Positions 17,179 through 25,825 of a stretch of 36,815 nucleotides of DNA are shown piece by piece. Position numbers and translations under genes: made by a program. The number at the start of each line of letters is the position of its first letter. Position 1 is the stretch's first letter. The notes beneath the pieces are model-generated. The model had not been told where the DNA came from. It saw only the letters and a list, made by a program, of their open reading frames with translations, and did not search any database. Source of the stretch: Methyloceanibacter sp. (GTDB taxonomy: Bacteria; Pseudomonadota; Alphaproteobacteria; Rhizobiales; Methyloligellaceae); assembly GCA_029287395.1 (NCBI GenBank), contig JARFRF010000130.1, positions 1 through 36,815 of the forward strand, in the 5' to 3' direction.

Positions 17179-17295
17179 ACCATTCCCATGTGCCATTCTC
17201 CATTCGTCGAGTACAATGCACCGGGCGGTCGACTTGGTCCCCACGGTCCACATGCCCGCTTTGACTGAAGCCTCGGCGCAAGCGCTATTCTCTCG

Positions 17296-19077
17296 ATGTC
17301 CAAAGACCAGGCTCTAGACACGACACAGAATGCGACAGGCAGTCACGCTGCCTTGGCGCGGAAATACCGGCCGAAGGTCTTTGCCGAACTCATTGGCCAA
17401 GACCCAATGGTTCGCACCTTGCGGAATGCCTTCGCGTCGGGCCGCATAGCTCAGGCTTACATGCTGACGGGCGTTCGGGGTGTCGGTAAGACGACCACGG
17501 CGCGATTGGTGGCGCGCGCCCTCAACTATGAGGGTCCCGATGGCGAGGGGGCCACGATCGATATCGAACGGGAAGGCGCCCATTGTCAGGCAATATTGGA
17601 AGGACGGCATCTCGATGTGATCGAAATGGATGCCGCCTCGCATACCGGTATCGACGACATCCGGGATTTGATCGATAGCGCCCACTACAAGCCGAACTCT
17701 GCCCGCTACAAAGTCTACATCGTTGACGAGGTTCACATGCTATCGAAACAGGCTTTCAACGGCCTGTTGAAGACGCTCGAAGAGCCGCCAGAGCATGTGA
17801 AGTTTATCTTCGCGACGACCGAAATTCGTAAAGTACCCGTGACTGTGTTGTCGCGATGTCAGCGATTCGATTTGCGGCGGATTGAGGCTGAAACCCTGGT
17901 GTCGCATCTCGCGCGCATCGCCAAAGAGGAAGGTGCCGAGGCCGACGATGCTGCGCTTTCGCTCATCGCGCGGGCGGGCGAGGGTTCGGTGCGCGATGCT
18001 CTCTCCATCCTCGATCGCGCTATTGCATTCGGCTCAGGCTGCATTGAGCCGGGGACTGTGCGCGATTTGCTGGGCCTCGCAGACCGAGGACGCATTTTCG
18101 ATTTGCTCGAAACGGTGCTTAAGGGTGATACGGGCGGCGCCTTGAAGGCTCTGGACCAACTCAATCGCGACGGCGCCGAGCCAGGCCAAGTAATTACGGA
18201 CCTGGCGGACGCCGTCCATGCAGTGACAGTTGCAAAGGCCGCAGGGCCAGAAGGGATCGATCCAGCTGCCGGCGAAGAGGAACGCCGCCGGATTGAGGAC
18301 CTCGCCAAGCGACTCTCCATGCCCGTGCTTGCACGCGCCTGGCAGATGCTGCTGAAAGGCCATGACGAAGTGCGCAATAGTCCGCGTCCGCTTGCGGCCG
18401 CCGACATGGTGTTGGTGAGGCTTTCCTACGTGGTTGACCTGCCACCACCGAGCGATGTAGCGCGCCAGCCCGCTCCCACAGCACGAGATACGAAGCCTCC
18501 GAAACCGGGCGATAAGTCGTCCGCTGGGACAGAGGTTACCGCTAACGCGCCGGTCGATGCGCCGACGGTCGCCAAGTCGGAAAACACTGCGCCGTCTGAT
18601 GTCGAGGAAGCGCCACAGACTAAACCGCTTCCCGAAGCACCCATGCCGCAGAGTTTGGCGGACGTAGTCGATCTTGCTGAGGCCCAACGCGACCTGAAGC
18701 TGAAGAACGCTCTCTTGGAACAGGTGCGTCTTGTACACTTCAAGCCGGGGGATATTTCTCTCAACCCGCTGCCGCTCGCGGCGCCGGATCTTTTGCAAGA
18801 GTTGATGCGAAAGCTCAAAGCTTGGACCGGCCGCGTTTGGATCGTCTCTACAAGCGAACAAGAGGGCGAAGAGCCTCTGGGCGCGCAGCGCCGCGCAGCC
18901 GCGGCACAAGAAGTCGAAGCACTTCAGTCGCACCCGGCAGTTCAAGAAGTGCTGCGGCACTTCCCGGGAGCAAAGATCAAGACCGTTCGCGAGGCTTCGC
19001 AAGAGCTGGAGGATGCTAAAGAGGCTCCGGATGATGACACCGACGACGATGTCATCGCGAGCGGCGAGACAAATTAG
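17296..19077 (+). CDS. dnaX: DNA polymerase III subunit gamma/tau
   Basis: This is the clamp-loader ATPase of the replicative polymerase, 593 residues. The AAA+ core has RPKVFAELIGQ at the start, Walker A GVRGVGKTTTAR (59-70), Walker B and DExH-type YIVDEVHMLS (141-150) and the SRC arginine motif VLSRCQRFDLRR. The middle region covers clamp-loader domain III. A Pro/Ala/Lys-rich linker (about 390-450) leads to a C-terminal tau-like domain. The zinc-module cysteines of E. coli DnaX are mostly absent, with only one Cys (AHCQAI) in that region; I recall this being usual in alphaproteobacteria. No A-AAA-AAG type slip site is visible near the linker, so a programmed-frameshift gamma form is not supported. 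It lies immediately after the SRP RNA and before ybaB-recR. Confidence 0.96.
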   Translation: MSKDQALDTTQNATGSHAALARKYRPKVFAELIGQDPMVRTLRNAFASGRIAQAYMLTGVRGVGKTTTARLVARALNYEGPDGEGATIDIEREGAHCQAILEGRHLDVIEMDAASHTGIDDIRDLIDSAHYKPNSARYKVYIVDEVHMLSKQAFNGLLKTLEEPPEHVKFIFATTEIRKVPVTVLSRCQRFDLRRIEAETLVSHLARIAKEEGAEADDAALSLIARAGEGSVRDALSILDRAIAFGSGCIEPGTVRDLLGLADRGRIFDLLETVLKGDTGGALKALDQLNRDGAEPGQVITDLADAVHAVTVAKAAGPEGIDPAAGEEERRRIEDLAKRLSMPVLARAWQMLLKGHDEVRNSPRPLAAADMVLVRLSYVVDLPPPSDVARQPAPTARDTKPPKPGDKSSAGTEVTANAPVDAPTVAKSENTAPSDVEEAPQTKPLPEAPMPQSLADVVDLAEAQRDLKLKNALLEQVRLVHFKPGDISLNPLPLAAPDLLQELMRKLKAWTGRVWIVSTSEQEGEEPLGAQRRAAAAQEVEALQSHPAVQEVLRHFPGAKIKTVREASQELEDAKEAPDDDTDDDVIASGETN

Positions 19078-19131
19078 GGCGGACAACGTCTAGATCAAAA
19101 CGACCACGTAACGCGACGAGATGGGACCGCG

Positions 19132-19452
19132 ATGAAGAACTTCACGCAGATGATGAAGCAGGCACAGGAACTGCAGGGCCGCATGCAGGATATGCAAGCG
19201 GAGATGGAGGCCATGACCTGCGAAGGCCGAGCAGGCGCCGGTATGGTGACCGTGACGCTGAATGGCAAGGGCGAAATGACGGGCGTCGCGATCGACCCAT
19301 CGATGTTGAAGGCGGAGGAGGCCGAGATCCTCGAAGACCTCATTCTTGCCGCGCATTCAGACGCGAAGCTGAAGGTCGAGGAGGCCATGAAGGAAAAGAT
19401 GGCTTCCCTCACGGGCGGTCTGCCGATCCCTCCCGGATTCAAGCTCTTCTAG
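19132..19452 (+). CDS. YbaB/EbfC family nucleoid-associated protein
   Basis: This small DNA-binding protein of 106 residues has the YbaB pattern: an N-terminal helix MKNFTQMMKQAQELQGRMQDMQAEM, a central beta segment GAGMVTVTLNGKGEMTGVAIDPSML, and C-terminal helices ending TGGLPIPPGFKLF, a classic tail. It forms tweezer-like dimers that bind DNA. The order dnaX-ybaB-recR is conserved over many bacteria, which fixes the assignment. It sits 54 bases after dnaX, and a 205-base gap without visible genes separates it from recR. Confidence 0.95.
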   Translation: MKNFTQMMKQAQELQGRMQDMQAEMEAMTCEGRAGAGMVTVTLNGKGEMTGVAIDPSMLKAEEAEILEDLILAAHSDAKLKVEEAMKEKMASLTGGLPIPPGFKLF

Positions 19453-19657
19453 CGTCGCCGCACTGGGGAACCGGGCGTAAGCGGCCCAGCCGGGAATCCT
19501 GGCGGGCGTTCAAACCGCTCCGAACTATTCTCCGAACTAGATCAACGGCACGACTCAGCTAAGCTGACGACCTAAGCGGGCGTAGCGGACATCGTCACGC
19601 GGTTAATCGGTACGCGGGTTTTCCGCGATACCGAGGTTTTGAAAAGAAGGACGGTTC

Positions 19658-20269
19658 ATGGCGCGCGCGGCGGCTGGTCCCGAAATCGAGCGGCTCATAC
19701 AGCTTTTGGCGAGGTTGCCGGGTCTTGGGCCACGCTCGGCCAGACGGGCAGCGCTGCATCTTGTGAAGAAGAAGGAGCAACTGCTCGACCCGTTGGCAGC
19801 ATCGCTCGCGGAGACCCGTGATAGTATTCTCACCTGCGAAATCTGCGGGAATATCGACACTCAGAGCCCGTGTGCGCTCTGCCAGGAGACGACGCGGGAT
19901 GCATCGCTCATCTGCGTCGTAGAAGAGGTCGGTGATCTTTGGGCGCTGGAGCGGGCCGCCGTCGTGAACGGGCGCTATCATGTTCTGGGCGGAACGCTAT
20001 CGCCGCTCGATGGGGTGGGACCTGACGAGCTCAATATTCCGAAGCTCGTAGAGCGGGCGGGGGCGGACGCTGTGACCGAAGTTCTGCTCGCCCTCAATGC
20101 GACCGTGGAGGGACAGGCCACCGCGCACTACCTCACCGACCAGCTGGCCGATTGCGGCGTCCGGGTCTCGCGTCTTGCGCAGGGCGTTCCCATTGGTGGT
20201 GAGCTCGACTATCTCGACGAAGGCACGCTGGCCGCAGCCGTGAAGGCCCGCAAGGCGATGGGTGGGTGA
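19658..20269 (+). CDS. recR: recombination mediator protein RecR
   Basis: RecR acts with RecF/RecO to load RecA on gapped DNA. The 203-residue length is standard. The N-terminal helix-hairpin-helix is [19 protein letters not shown], the zinc finger is C60-EIC63 with C72-ALC75, and the Toprim domain starts at [16 protein letters not shown] and includes [19 protein letters not shown]. The C-terminal segment [19 protein letters not shown] is the conserved family ending. A good ribosome site (AAGGA) precedes the ATG. It is convergent with the 76-residue gene, with only two bases between stops. Confidence 0.97.
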   Translation: MARAAAGPEIERLIQLLARLPGLGPRSARRAALHLVKKKEQLLDPLAASLAETRDSILTCEICGNIDTQSPCALCQETTRDASLICVVEEVGDLWALERAAVVNGRYHVLGGTLSPLDGVGPDELNIPKLVERAGADAVTEVLLALNATVEGQATAHYLTDQLADCGVRVSRLAQGVPIGGELDYLDEGTLAAAVKARKAMGG

Positions 20270-20271
20270 GG

Positions 20272-20502
20272 CTACTCGGCCTTTGTGGCTGCCGGTTTCT
20301 CGCCACCTTCAAGCTCGCGGACCAAGTCTTGAGCACCGGCTGAGATCTTTTCCCAGCACTCGGCGGGTAGGTTGGCTTTCTTCAAGATGTCTTCGTAGAT
20401 ACCGGCTTCGATATCGCCGCCGATCCAGATTCCGATGAGCATGCCAACGGTGGCGGCGGCAAACACGCCAACGATCCACAAGAGCCGACCGCCATCGCTC
20501 AC
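20272..20502 (-). CDS. small single-span membrane protein, unknown function
   Basis: This 76-residue protein is not recognised. It has one strong hydrophobic helix (about residues 7-28, LLWIVGVFAAATVGMLIGIWIGG) with GxxxG-type small-residue spacing that could favour helix packing. An acidic/amphipathic tail follows (EAGIYEDILKKANLP, then ECWEKISAGAQDLVREL) and the end is low-complexity (EKPAATKAE). The GTG start shares GTGA with the stop of the AmpG-like permease gene, so translation is coupled and the product may assist or accompany that transporter; this is inference. The coding case rests on the exact overlap and on a sensible membrane-protein composition. Confidence 0.7.
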   Translation of the reverse strand: MSDGGRLLWIVGVFAAATVGMLIGIWIGGDIEAGIYEDILKKANLPAECWEKISAGAQDLVRELEGGEKPAATKAE

Positions 20503-21836
20503 AGGCGAGCCTCTTCCTCAGCGGCTGCCTCTTCCCCAAGGGCTTCCTCGTCGGGCGTTTCATCCTCCACGCCCCAGGGGGCTACGATGAACAGCATCAA
20601 CATGCCCGGGATCGCAAGCAGCGTGCAGATGACGAAGAACTGCGTCCAGCCCACGTTCTCGACGATGAACCCCGTCGTCGCATTGGCAAAAGTTCGCGGG
20701 ACGGCGATGAGACTTGAGAAGAGAGCGAACTGGGTCGCTGTAAAGGCTTTGCTGGTTTCGCGCGCCATGAAGGCAGTCAGGGCCACCGTGCCGAGGCCAA
20801 CCGCGAGATACTCTCCGCTGACCACTATGAACAATCCGGTGAGTGTATGCCCTGCTTGGCTCAGCCAAATGAAAGGAATGATCGTTAGGAGCTGAACGAG
20901 CCCGAAGAGCCAAAGCGCCTTATTGATACTCAGCTTGAGCATGACCGCACCGCCGATTGTGGCGCCGGCGAGAACCGCCCAGAGACCGGCAAATTTGGCA
21001 ACGCTGCCGATCTCCGTCTTGCTGTAGCCCATGTCGAGATAGAAGGGTGTAGCCAGTGCCGTCGCCATGTTGTCCCCCAGCTTGTAGAGGAACAGAAAGG
21101 CGAGGATCGCAAGCCCGGTTGCGATGCCATCACGGCTGAAGAATTCTACGAACGGATCGATCACCGCCTCGCGCAATGTATGCGGCGCCAGCTCGTCGTC
21201 GCTGACCTCCTTCACGAGCAGCGTCGTGATGATGCCGATCAGCATGAAGAGGGCCGTTATCCAGAAAACAGTCGACCAAGGCAGGTGGTCTGCCAGGATC
21301 AGAGCAAGCGAGCCCGGCACCAAGCCTGACAACCGGTAGGCGTTGATCCAAAAAGAGGTGCCGGTTCCGAGTTCGTCGTCGGCCAGGAGTTCGCGACGGT
21401 AGGCGTCAATCACGATGTCCTGGCTGGCACTGAACAGAGCGACCGCAAAAACGATCCAGACGATGGATTGTATCGATGTCGCCGGGTTGAAGTGGCCCAG
21501 TAGGCCAATCGATAGGAGAAGCAAAACCTGTGTCAGCAGAGCCCAGCCGCGCCGCCGGCCGAGGAAGGGCAGCTTGAAGCGGTCCATCACCGGCGACCAC
21601 AGGAATTTCCAAGTGTAGGGCAGGCCGACCAGGGCGAACAAACCAATCGTCGCGAGGTCCACACCGTTGTCACGAAGCCACGCGGGCACCAGCGATACCA
21701 GCACAAACAGCGGCATGCCGGAGCTGAAGCCGAGGAAAATGCAAGCCAGCATCTTCCGTGTGAACAGAATCTCGGTCCAGCTCCGCCGGGTTTCCGAGAC
21801 CTGCGATTTGTCGGGCGATCCCCCTGTGGCCGTCAT
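20499..21836 (-). CDS. AmpG-like major facilitator permease
   Basis: This is an inner-membrane transporter of 445 residues with about 12 hydrophobic segments. AmpG-type marks are KMLACIFLGFSSGMPLFVLVSLVPAWL at the first helix, FALVGLPYTWKFLWSPVMDRF, and LGRRRGWALLTQ. Further on are SASQDIVIDAYRRELL and LGDNMATALATPFYLDMGYSKTEIG. AmpG proteins import GlcNAc-anhydroMurNAc peptides released during wall growth, for recycling, and can feed beta-lactamase induction; no ampC or ampR is visible here. The C-terminal 30 residues or so are strongly acidic (DETPDEEALGEEAAAEEE). It is divergent from the metal importer operon and coupled to the downstream 76-residue gene. Confidence 0.9.
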   Translation of the reverse strand: MTATGGSPDKSQVSETRRSWTEILFTRKMLACIFLGFSSGMPLFVLVSLVPAWLRDNGVDLATIGLFALVGLPYTWKFLWSPVMDRFKLPFLGRRRGWALLTQVLLLLSIGLLGHFNPATSIQSIVWIVFAVALFSASQDIVIDAYRRELLADDELGTGTSFWINAYRLSGLVPGSLALILADHLPWSTVFWITALFMLIGIITTLLVKEVSDDELAPHTLREAVIDPFVEFFSRDGIATGLAILAFLFLYKLGDNMATALATPFYLDMGYSKTEIGSVAKFAGLWAVLAGATIGGAVMLKLSINKALWLFGLVQLLTIIPFIWLSQAGHTLTGLFIVVSGEYLAVGLGTVALTAFMARETSKAFTATQFALFSSLIAVPRTFANATTGFIVENVGWTQFFVICTLLAIPGMLMLFIVAPWGVEDETPDEEALGEEAAAEEEARL

Positions 21837-21953
21837 GAGTCGTTCTTACCAGCCGCCCGACCATACGTCATGGCTTCCCAGCTCCCTGTCCCGGAAAAAG
21901 CGCTCACGCGGCCCGCTGTCCCGTTGGACTTTGCGAATTATCCCAATTTCTAC

Positions 21954-21970
21954 TTGAGAATGATTTGCAA
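21954..21970. promoter_or_regulatory. candidate metal-responsive operator (Fur/Mur-like dyad)
   Basis: TTGAGAAT-G-ATTTGCAA is a 17-bp imperfect inverted repeat (6 of 8 positions symmetric), 67 bases upstream of the TTG start of the metal importer. Alphaproteobacterial Mn/Fe importers of the Sit type are commonly repressed by a Fur-family regulator (Mur) at AT-rich dyads containing TTGCAAAT-like halves. A TTGAGA (21954) and a TATGCT (21979), 19 bases apart, could be the promoter the site overlaps. Family knowledge and position support it; binding is not shown by sequence alone. Confidence 0.45.
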
Positions 21971-22037
21971 CTGGCGCTATGCTGCAATGCAAAAAGATGG
22001 TTTTCTCAGCCAGGGTCACAATGCCAAGGAGGCCTCG

Positions 22038-22997
22038 TTGACAGAAAATTGGTTAATTCTGACCCGCGGACTGCTCGCGTCGATGGTTGTTGTCGTCTTG
22101 GCGGGGCTTGCGGGCTGCGGCGATCAAGAGTCGGCATCGGGATCGAAGAGCCCAGAACAGTCAGACGGCAAGTTTCGCGTCGTAACGACCTTCACGGTGA
22201 TCCAGGATATTGCCCAGAATGTTGCTGGCGACGTGGCTATTGTCGACTCCATCACAAAACCTGGCGCCGAAATTCATGACTATCAGCCGACACCTGGCGA
22301 TATCGTCAAAGCGCAGGATGCGGACCTTATTCTGTGGAACGGGTTCAACCTGGAGCGTTGGTTCGAGAAGTTCTTTCAGAACATCAAAGACGTGCCCGGC
22401 GTGGTCGTGAGTGAGGGCATCGAGCCGATGGGCATCACCGAAGGTCCGTATAACGGCAAGCCCAATCCTCATGCGTGGATGTCGCCGACCAGTGCGCTCC
22501 AATATGTCGAGAACATCCGCAAGGCGCTTGTGCAGCATGATCCCGAAAACGCGGATGTCTACAACGAGAACGCAGAGGTCTATGCGAACATAATCAAAGC
22601 GATGGATGCGCCGCTGCGGAAACGGCTCGCAGCGATCCCCGAGGACAAGCGTTGGCTTGTCACATCGGAAGGTGCCTTCTCATATCTCGCGAGGGACTAC
22701 GACATGCGAGAGGCCTATCTTTGGCCCATCAACGCTGATCAACAGGGTACGCCTCAACAGGTTCGTGCCGTGATTGAGCTTGTGAAAGAAAACGGAATAC
22801 CCGTCGTCTTCTCCGAAAGCACCGTCTCTGATCGGGCGGCGAAGCAGGTTGCGAAGGAAAGCGGCGCCTCTTACGGCGGCGTCTTGTACGTCGACTCGCT
22901 GAGCAAGGAAGGTGGTCCCGTTCCAACCTATTTGGACCTTTTGAGTGTGACGGTCGATACAGTCGCAAAGGGTTTTGAGAACGCGCAAGGGTCCTAA
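22038..22997 (+). CDS. sitA: Mn/Fe-type ABC transporter substrate-binding lipoprotein (SitA/PsaA family)
   Basis: This is a cluster A-I metal-binding protein. The start is TTG at 22038 because AAGGAGG lies five bases before it and the protein then begins directly with a lipoprotein signal peptide ending LAGLAGC (lipidated Cys). The ORF-track start at 21870 would add 56 residues that run through the promoter-like dyad. The mature part has [18 protein letters not shown] and the expected four ligands: His in AEIHDYQPT, His in NPHAWMSP, Glu in VVFSESTVS and Asp in YVDSLS. His-His-Glu-Asp is the Mn/Fe set. The His-rich loop of zinc-specific ZnuA proteins is missing. With two permease genes downstream, this fits SitABCD/MntABCD/YfeABCD better than ZnuABC. 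Predicted length is 319 residues. Confidence 0.9.
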   Translation: MTENWLILTRGLLASMVVVVLAGLAGCGDQESASGSKSPEQSDGKFRVVTTFTVIQDIAQNVAGDVAIVDSITKPGAEIHDYQPTPGDIVKAQDADLILWNGFNLERWFEKFFQNIKDVPGVVVSEGIEPMGITEGPYNGKPNPHAWMSPTSALQYVENIRKALVQHDPENADVYNENAEVYANIIKAMDAPLRKRLAAIPEDKRWLVTSEGAFSYLARDYDMREAYLWPINADQQGTPQQVRAVIELVKENGIPVVFSESTVSDRAAKQVAKESGASYGGVLYVDSLSKEGGPVPTYLDLLSVTVDTVAKGFENAQGS

Positions 22998-23044
22998 GAG
23001 ATGCGAGCGGGCCAGCAAGACGACGGAGGTTGGAGAAGAGGCTG

Positions 23045-23965
23045 ATGAACCGTCTTGATTTGCTGCCCCGAACAGACGCCCAAGCCGCCGCCCCGAGCAT
23101 TTCGGTTGAAGATTTAAGCGTAACCTATCCGAACGGTTTCACAGCCGTTCGTGATGCCTCGTTTGAACTGGGGCCAGGAACAATCTGCGCGCTCGTGGGT
23201 GTCAACGGCAGCGGCAAATCGACGATATTCAAAGCGATCATGGGCTTTGTGACGCCCTCCGCCGGCGAGGTGCGGCTCTGTGGCCTGCCTGTAGACGAAG
23301 CGGTTTCCCAGAACATTGTCGCTTATGTTCCGCAAAGTGAGGACGTTGACTGGAACTTCCCGGTTCTCGTCGATGACGTCGTTATGATGGGCCGGTACGG
23401 CCATATGAACTTGTTCCGTATTCCATCCAAAGAAGATCGCAGAAAAGTGGATGAAGCTTTGGAACGCGTGAACATGACGGCCTATCGCACGCGCCAAATC
23501 GGTGAACTCTCAGGCGGACAGAAGAAGCGCGTCTTCCTCGCCCGTGCCCTGGCCCAAGAAGGACGCATCATCCTGCTCGACGAGCCGTTTACCGGCATCG
23601 ATGTGACAACGGAGTCCGCAATCATCGATTTGTTGCGCGAGTTGCGCGATGCCGGTCATTCGATCCTAGTTTCGACGCACAATCTCGGCAGCGTTCCCGA
23701 CTTCTGCGATCAAGTCGTGTTGTTGAATCGTACGGTATTGGCGGCGGGGCCGACCGCGGAGACCTTCACCCAAGAAAACCTCGAGCGCACATTCGGAGGT
23801 GTGCTGCGGAACTTCGAGTTGAGCGGACATGCGCTCCACAAAGACGACGACGCACGCAGCCTCAACGTCATCACGGACGACGAGCGGCCTCTGGTCTTCT
23901 ATGGCGTGAAGAAGAGCAAAAAGAAGACGAACGCAGGCAAAGCCGATCGGGAACGTAGCGAATGA
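23045..23965 (+). CDS. sitB: Mn/Fe-type ABC transporter ATP-binding protein
   Basis: This single-domain ABC ATPase of about 306 residues energises the importer. It has Walker [15 protein letters not shown]-loop [14 protein letters not shown], signature [15 protein letters not shown], Walker [13 protein letters not shown] and switch His in VSTHNLGS. The [11 protein letters not shown] segment is typical of the Mn/Zn/Fe group. The ATG at 23045 follows GGAGAAGAGG and is preferred over the upstream TTG at 23030. An extra C-terminal region of about 50 residues, ending in a Lys-rich stretch ([15 protein letters not shown]), lies beyond the ATPase core. The stop overlaps the next gene as ATGA. Confidence 0.94.
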   Translation: MNRLDLLPRTDAQAAAPSISVEDLSVTYPNGFTAVRDASFELGPGTICALVGVNGSGKSTIFKAIMGFVTPSAGEVRLCGLPVDEAVSQNIVAYVPQSEDVDWNFPVLVDDVVMMGRYGHMNLFRIPSKEDRRKVDEALERVNMTAYRTRQIGELSGGQKKRVFLARALAQEGRIILLDEPFTGIDVTTESAIIDLLRELRDAGHSILVSTHNLGSVPDFCDQVVLLNRTVLAAGPTAETFTQENLERTFGGVLRNFELSGHALHKDDDARSLNVITDDERPLVFYGVKKSKKKTNAGKADRERSE

Positions 23966-24879
23966 GTGAGCTCTTGTCAGAACTCCTTGTTCCGTTCGCG
24001 TACGACTACATGTGGAAAGCGATGTGGGTGAGCGCGCTCGTGGGTGCGGTGTGCGCATTCCTGTCCTGTTACCTGATGCTCAAAGGCTGGTCGTTGATGG
24101 GCGACGCGCTAAGCCATTCTATCGTGCCCGGCGTTGCTGGCGCCTACATCATCGGCGCGCCTTTTGCCGCCGGGGCTTTCTTCGCGGGCATCTTGGCGGC
24201 GCTCGGCATGGCGTTCGTGAAGCAGCACTCGCGGCTGCGTGAGGACGCAACGATTGGCCTTGTGTTCACGACGCTTTTTGCGCTCGGCGTGCTCATGGCT
24301 TCGCTGTATCCGACCTCGGTCTCAATCCAAACAATTGTGCTTGGGAACATTCTCGCGATCCCTGACGAGGATGCCATGCAGGTCGTCATCATCGCAGCCA
24401 TCTCATTCGCTGTGCTGTTCTTCATTTGGAAAGACCTGATGATCACCTTCTTCGATGAGACCTATGCGCAAAGCATTGGTTTGAAAACGCGCACGCTGAA
24501 GGTGGTCTTCTTTACGCTCCTCAGCGCTTGTACGGTGGCAGCGCTGCAGACCGTGGGCGCATGTCTCGTTATCGCGCTGGTCGTTACGCCGGGTGCGACG
24601 GCTTACTTGCTCACAGATCGGTTCGACCGTCTTATCGCTATCGCCGTCGCGATCGGCACGGTAACAAGCTTTGTCGGCGCGTATCTGAGCTATTTCATCG
24701 ACGGGGCGACGGGCGGCGTCATCGTGACGCTCCAGACTTTGCTGTTCTTGACTGCGTTCTACTTCGCGCCGAAACATGGGGTGATCGCGGCGCGACGCAA
24801 GGCACGGGCTGTCCAGGATGAAAACCTTCGGGAAGGCAACGCGATCCGTGAGCGACCTACCATACAGGAGAGTGCCTGA
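23962..24879 (+). CDS. sitC: Mn/Fe-type ABC transporter permease, first
   Basis: This is an ABC-3 family inner-membrane permease of 305 residues. It begins [50 protein letters not shown], where the [12 protein letters not shown] stretch is the family hallmark. The cytosolic coupling segment includes [14 protein letters not shown], and the late helices include [28 protein letters not shown] basic tail follows. It overlaps sitB by four bases (ATGA) and sitD by one base (TGATG). It is paralogous to the next gene; the pair probably forms a heterodimeric channel. Confidence 0.94.
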   Translation: MSELLSELLVPFAYDYMWKAMWVSALVGAVCAFLSCYLMLKGWSLMGDALSHSIVPGVAGAYIIGAPFAAGAFFAGILAALGMAFVKQHSRLREDATIGLVFTTLFALGVLMASLYPTSVSIQTIVLGNILAIPDEDAMQVVIIAAISFAVLFFIWKDLMITFFDETYAQSIGLKTRTLKVVFFTLLSACTVAALQTVGACLVIALVVTPGATAYLLTDRFDRLIAIAVAIGTVTSFVGAYLSYFIDGATGGVIVTLQTLLFLTAFYFAPKHGVIAARRKARAVQDENLREGNAIRERPTIQESA

Positions 24880-25772
24880 TGGACCCGGTCGCGTTCCTCA
24901 TAGAGCCCTTCGCTTACGACTTTATGCAGCGGGCGCTTGGCATGTCGCTACTCGTCGCGGCCGTTTGTGGCGTGCTGTCATGCTATCTCGTGCTCAAGGG
25001 CTGGTCTCTGATGGGCGATGCCATAGCCCATGCTGTGTTGCCAGGCATTGTTATCGCCTTTGTGCTCGGCATTCCGCTGGCGGTTGGTGCGTTCGTCGCT
25101 GGTCTCGCCTGTGCGCTAGCGACCGGGTATCTGAAGTACAACAGCAGGGTCAAAGAAGACACGGTGATGGGAATCGTGTTCTCAGGGATGTTCGGCTTGG
25201 GGCTTGTGCTTTTCACCAAGGTCGAAACGGATCAACATCTCAATCACATCCTGTTTGGCAATGTCCTCGGTGTTACCGTGGGCGATTTGATCGAAACGGC
25301 AATTATCGCCGGCGGCACCCTTCTGATCGTGTTCGCAAAGCGCCGCGACCTTTTACTTTTCTGCTTCGATCCAAACCATGCGCGAGCGATCGGTTTGCCG
25401 GTCAACCTTTTGCACTACGGACTGCTGATTCTGCTGTCCCTTACCATCGTCAGTTCGATTAAAGCGGTTGGCATCATCCTTGTAATTGCCATGCTGATCG
25501 CACCGGGCGCCACTGCTTATATTCTCACAGACCGGTTCGAGCGGATGCTTGCGATTGCCGTTGCGGTGGCGTGCGGGTCATCGGTGCTGGGAACGCTCAT
25601 CAGCTTTCACATCGACGGCGCAACGGGGGCCTGCATTGTGCTTGTGCAAGCTTTCGTGTTCCTGATGGCTTTCCTGTTTGCACCCAAGCGCGGGCTCTGG
25701 CCGCTAGATAAGCTCTTCAGGCGCGAGGGCGCTGGCGGTGCCGAAAGCGCGCGCAGCGCGGACGCGCCTTAG
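24879..25772 (+). CDS. sitD: Mn/Fe-type ABC transporter permease, second
   Basis: This ABC-3 family permease of 297 residues is closely related to the gene before it. Shared blocks are [82 protein letters not shown] and ISFHIDGATGACIV. Two ABC-3 permeases in tandem mark the Sit/Yfe/Mts kind rather than the one-permease Znu kind. It is the last gene of the operon and converges on rmuC with a 53-base gap lacking a recognisable terminator. Confidence 0.94.
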   Translation: MDPVAFLIEPFAYDFMQRALGMSLLVAAVCGVLSCYLVLKGWSLMGDAIAHAVLPGIVIAFVLGIPLAVGAFVAGLACALATGYLKYNSRVKEDTVMGIVFSGMFGLGLVLFTKVETDQHLNHILFGNVLGVTVGDLIETAIIAGGTLLIVFAKRRDLLLFCFDPNHARAIGLPVNLLHYGLLILLSLTIVSSIKAVGIILVIAMLIAPGATAYILTDRFERMLAIAVAVACGSSVLGTLISFHIDGATGACIVLVQAFVFLMAFLFAPKRGLWPLDKLFRREGAGGAESARSADAP

Positions 25773-25825
25773 CCCTGTTTCAACTATCTTCGGAGTCCTG
25801 GCGCCCTGCATTTTGTCTTGCTTGT

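Noticed and set aside
18034-19086. 350-residue minus-strand ORF opposite dnaX
   Set aside because: It has a Cys/Arg-rich random-like composition, and dnaX is certain on the other strand.
19453-19657. Possible small gene or RNA between ybaB and recR
   Set aside because: There is no frame with a ribosome site, no strong hairpin with a T-run and no recognisable RNA motif; I see nothing supportable.
24818-25462. 214-residue plus-strand ORF overlapping the two permease genes
   Set aside because: It is a frame shadow; both permeases are intact with overlapping start and stop signals.
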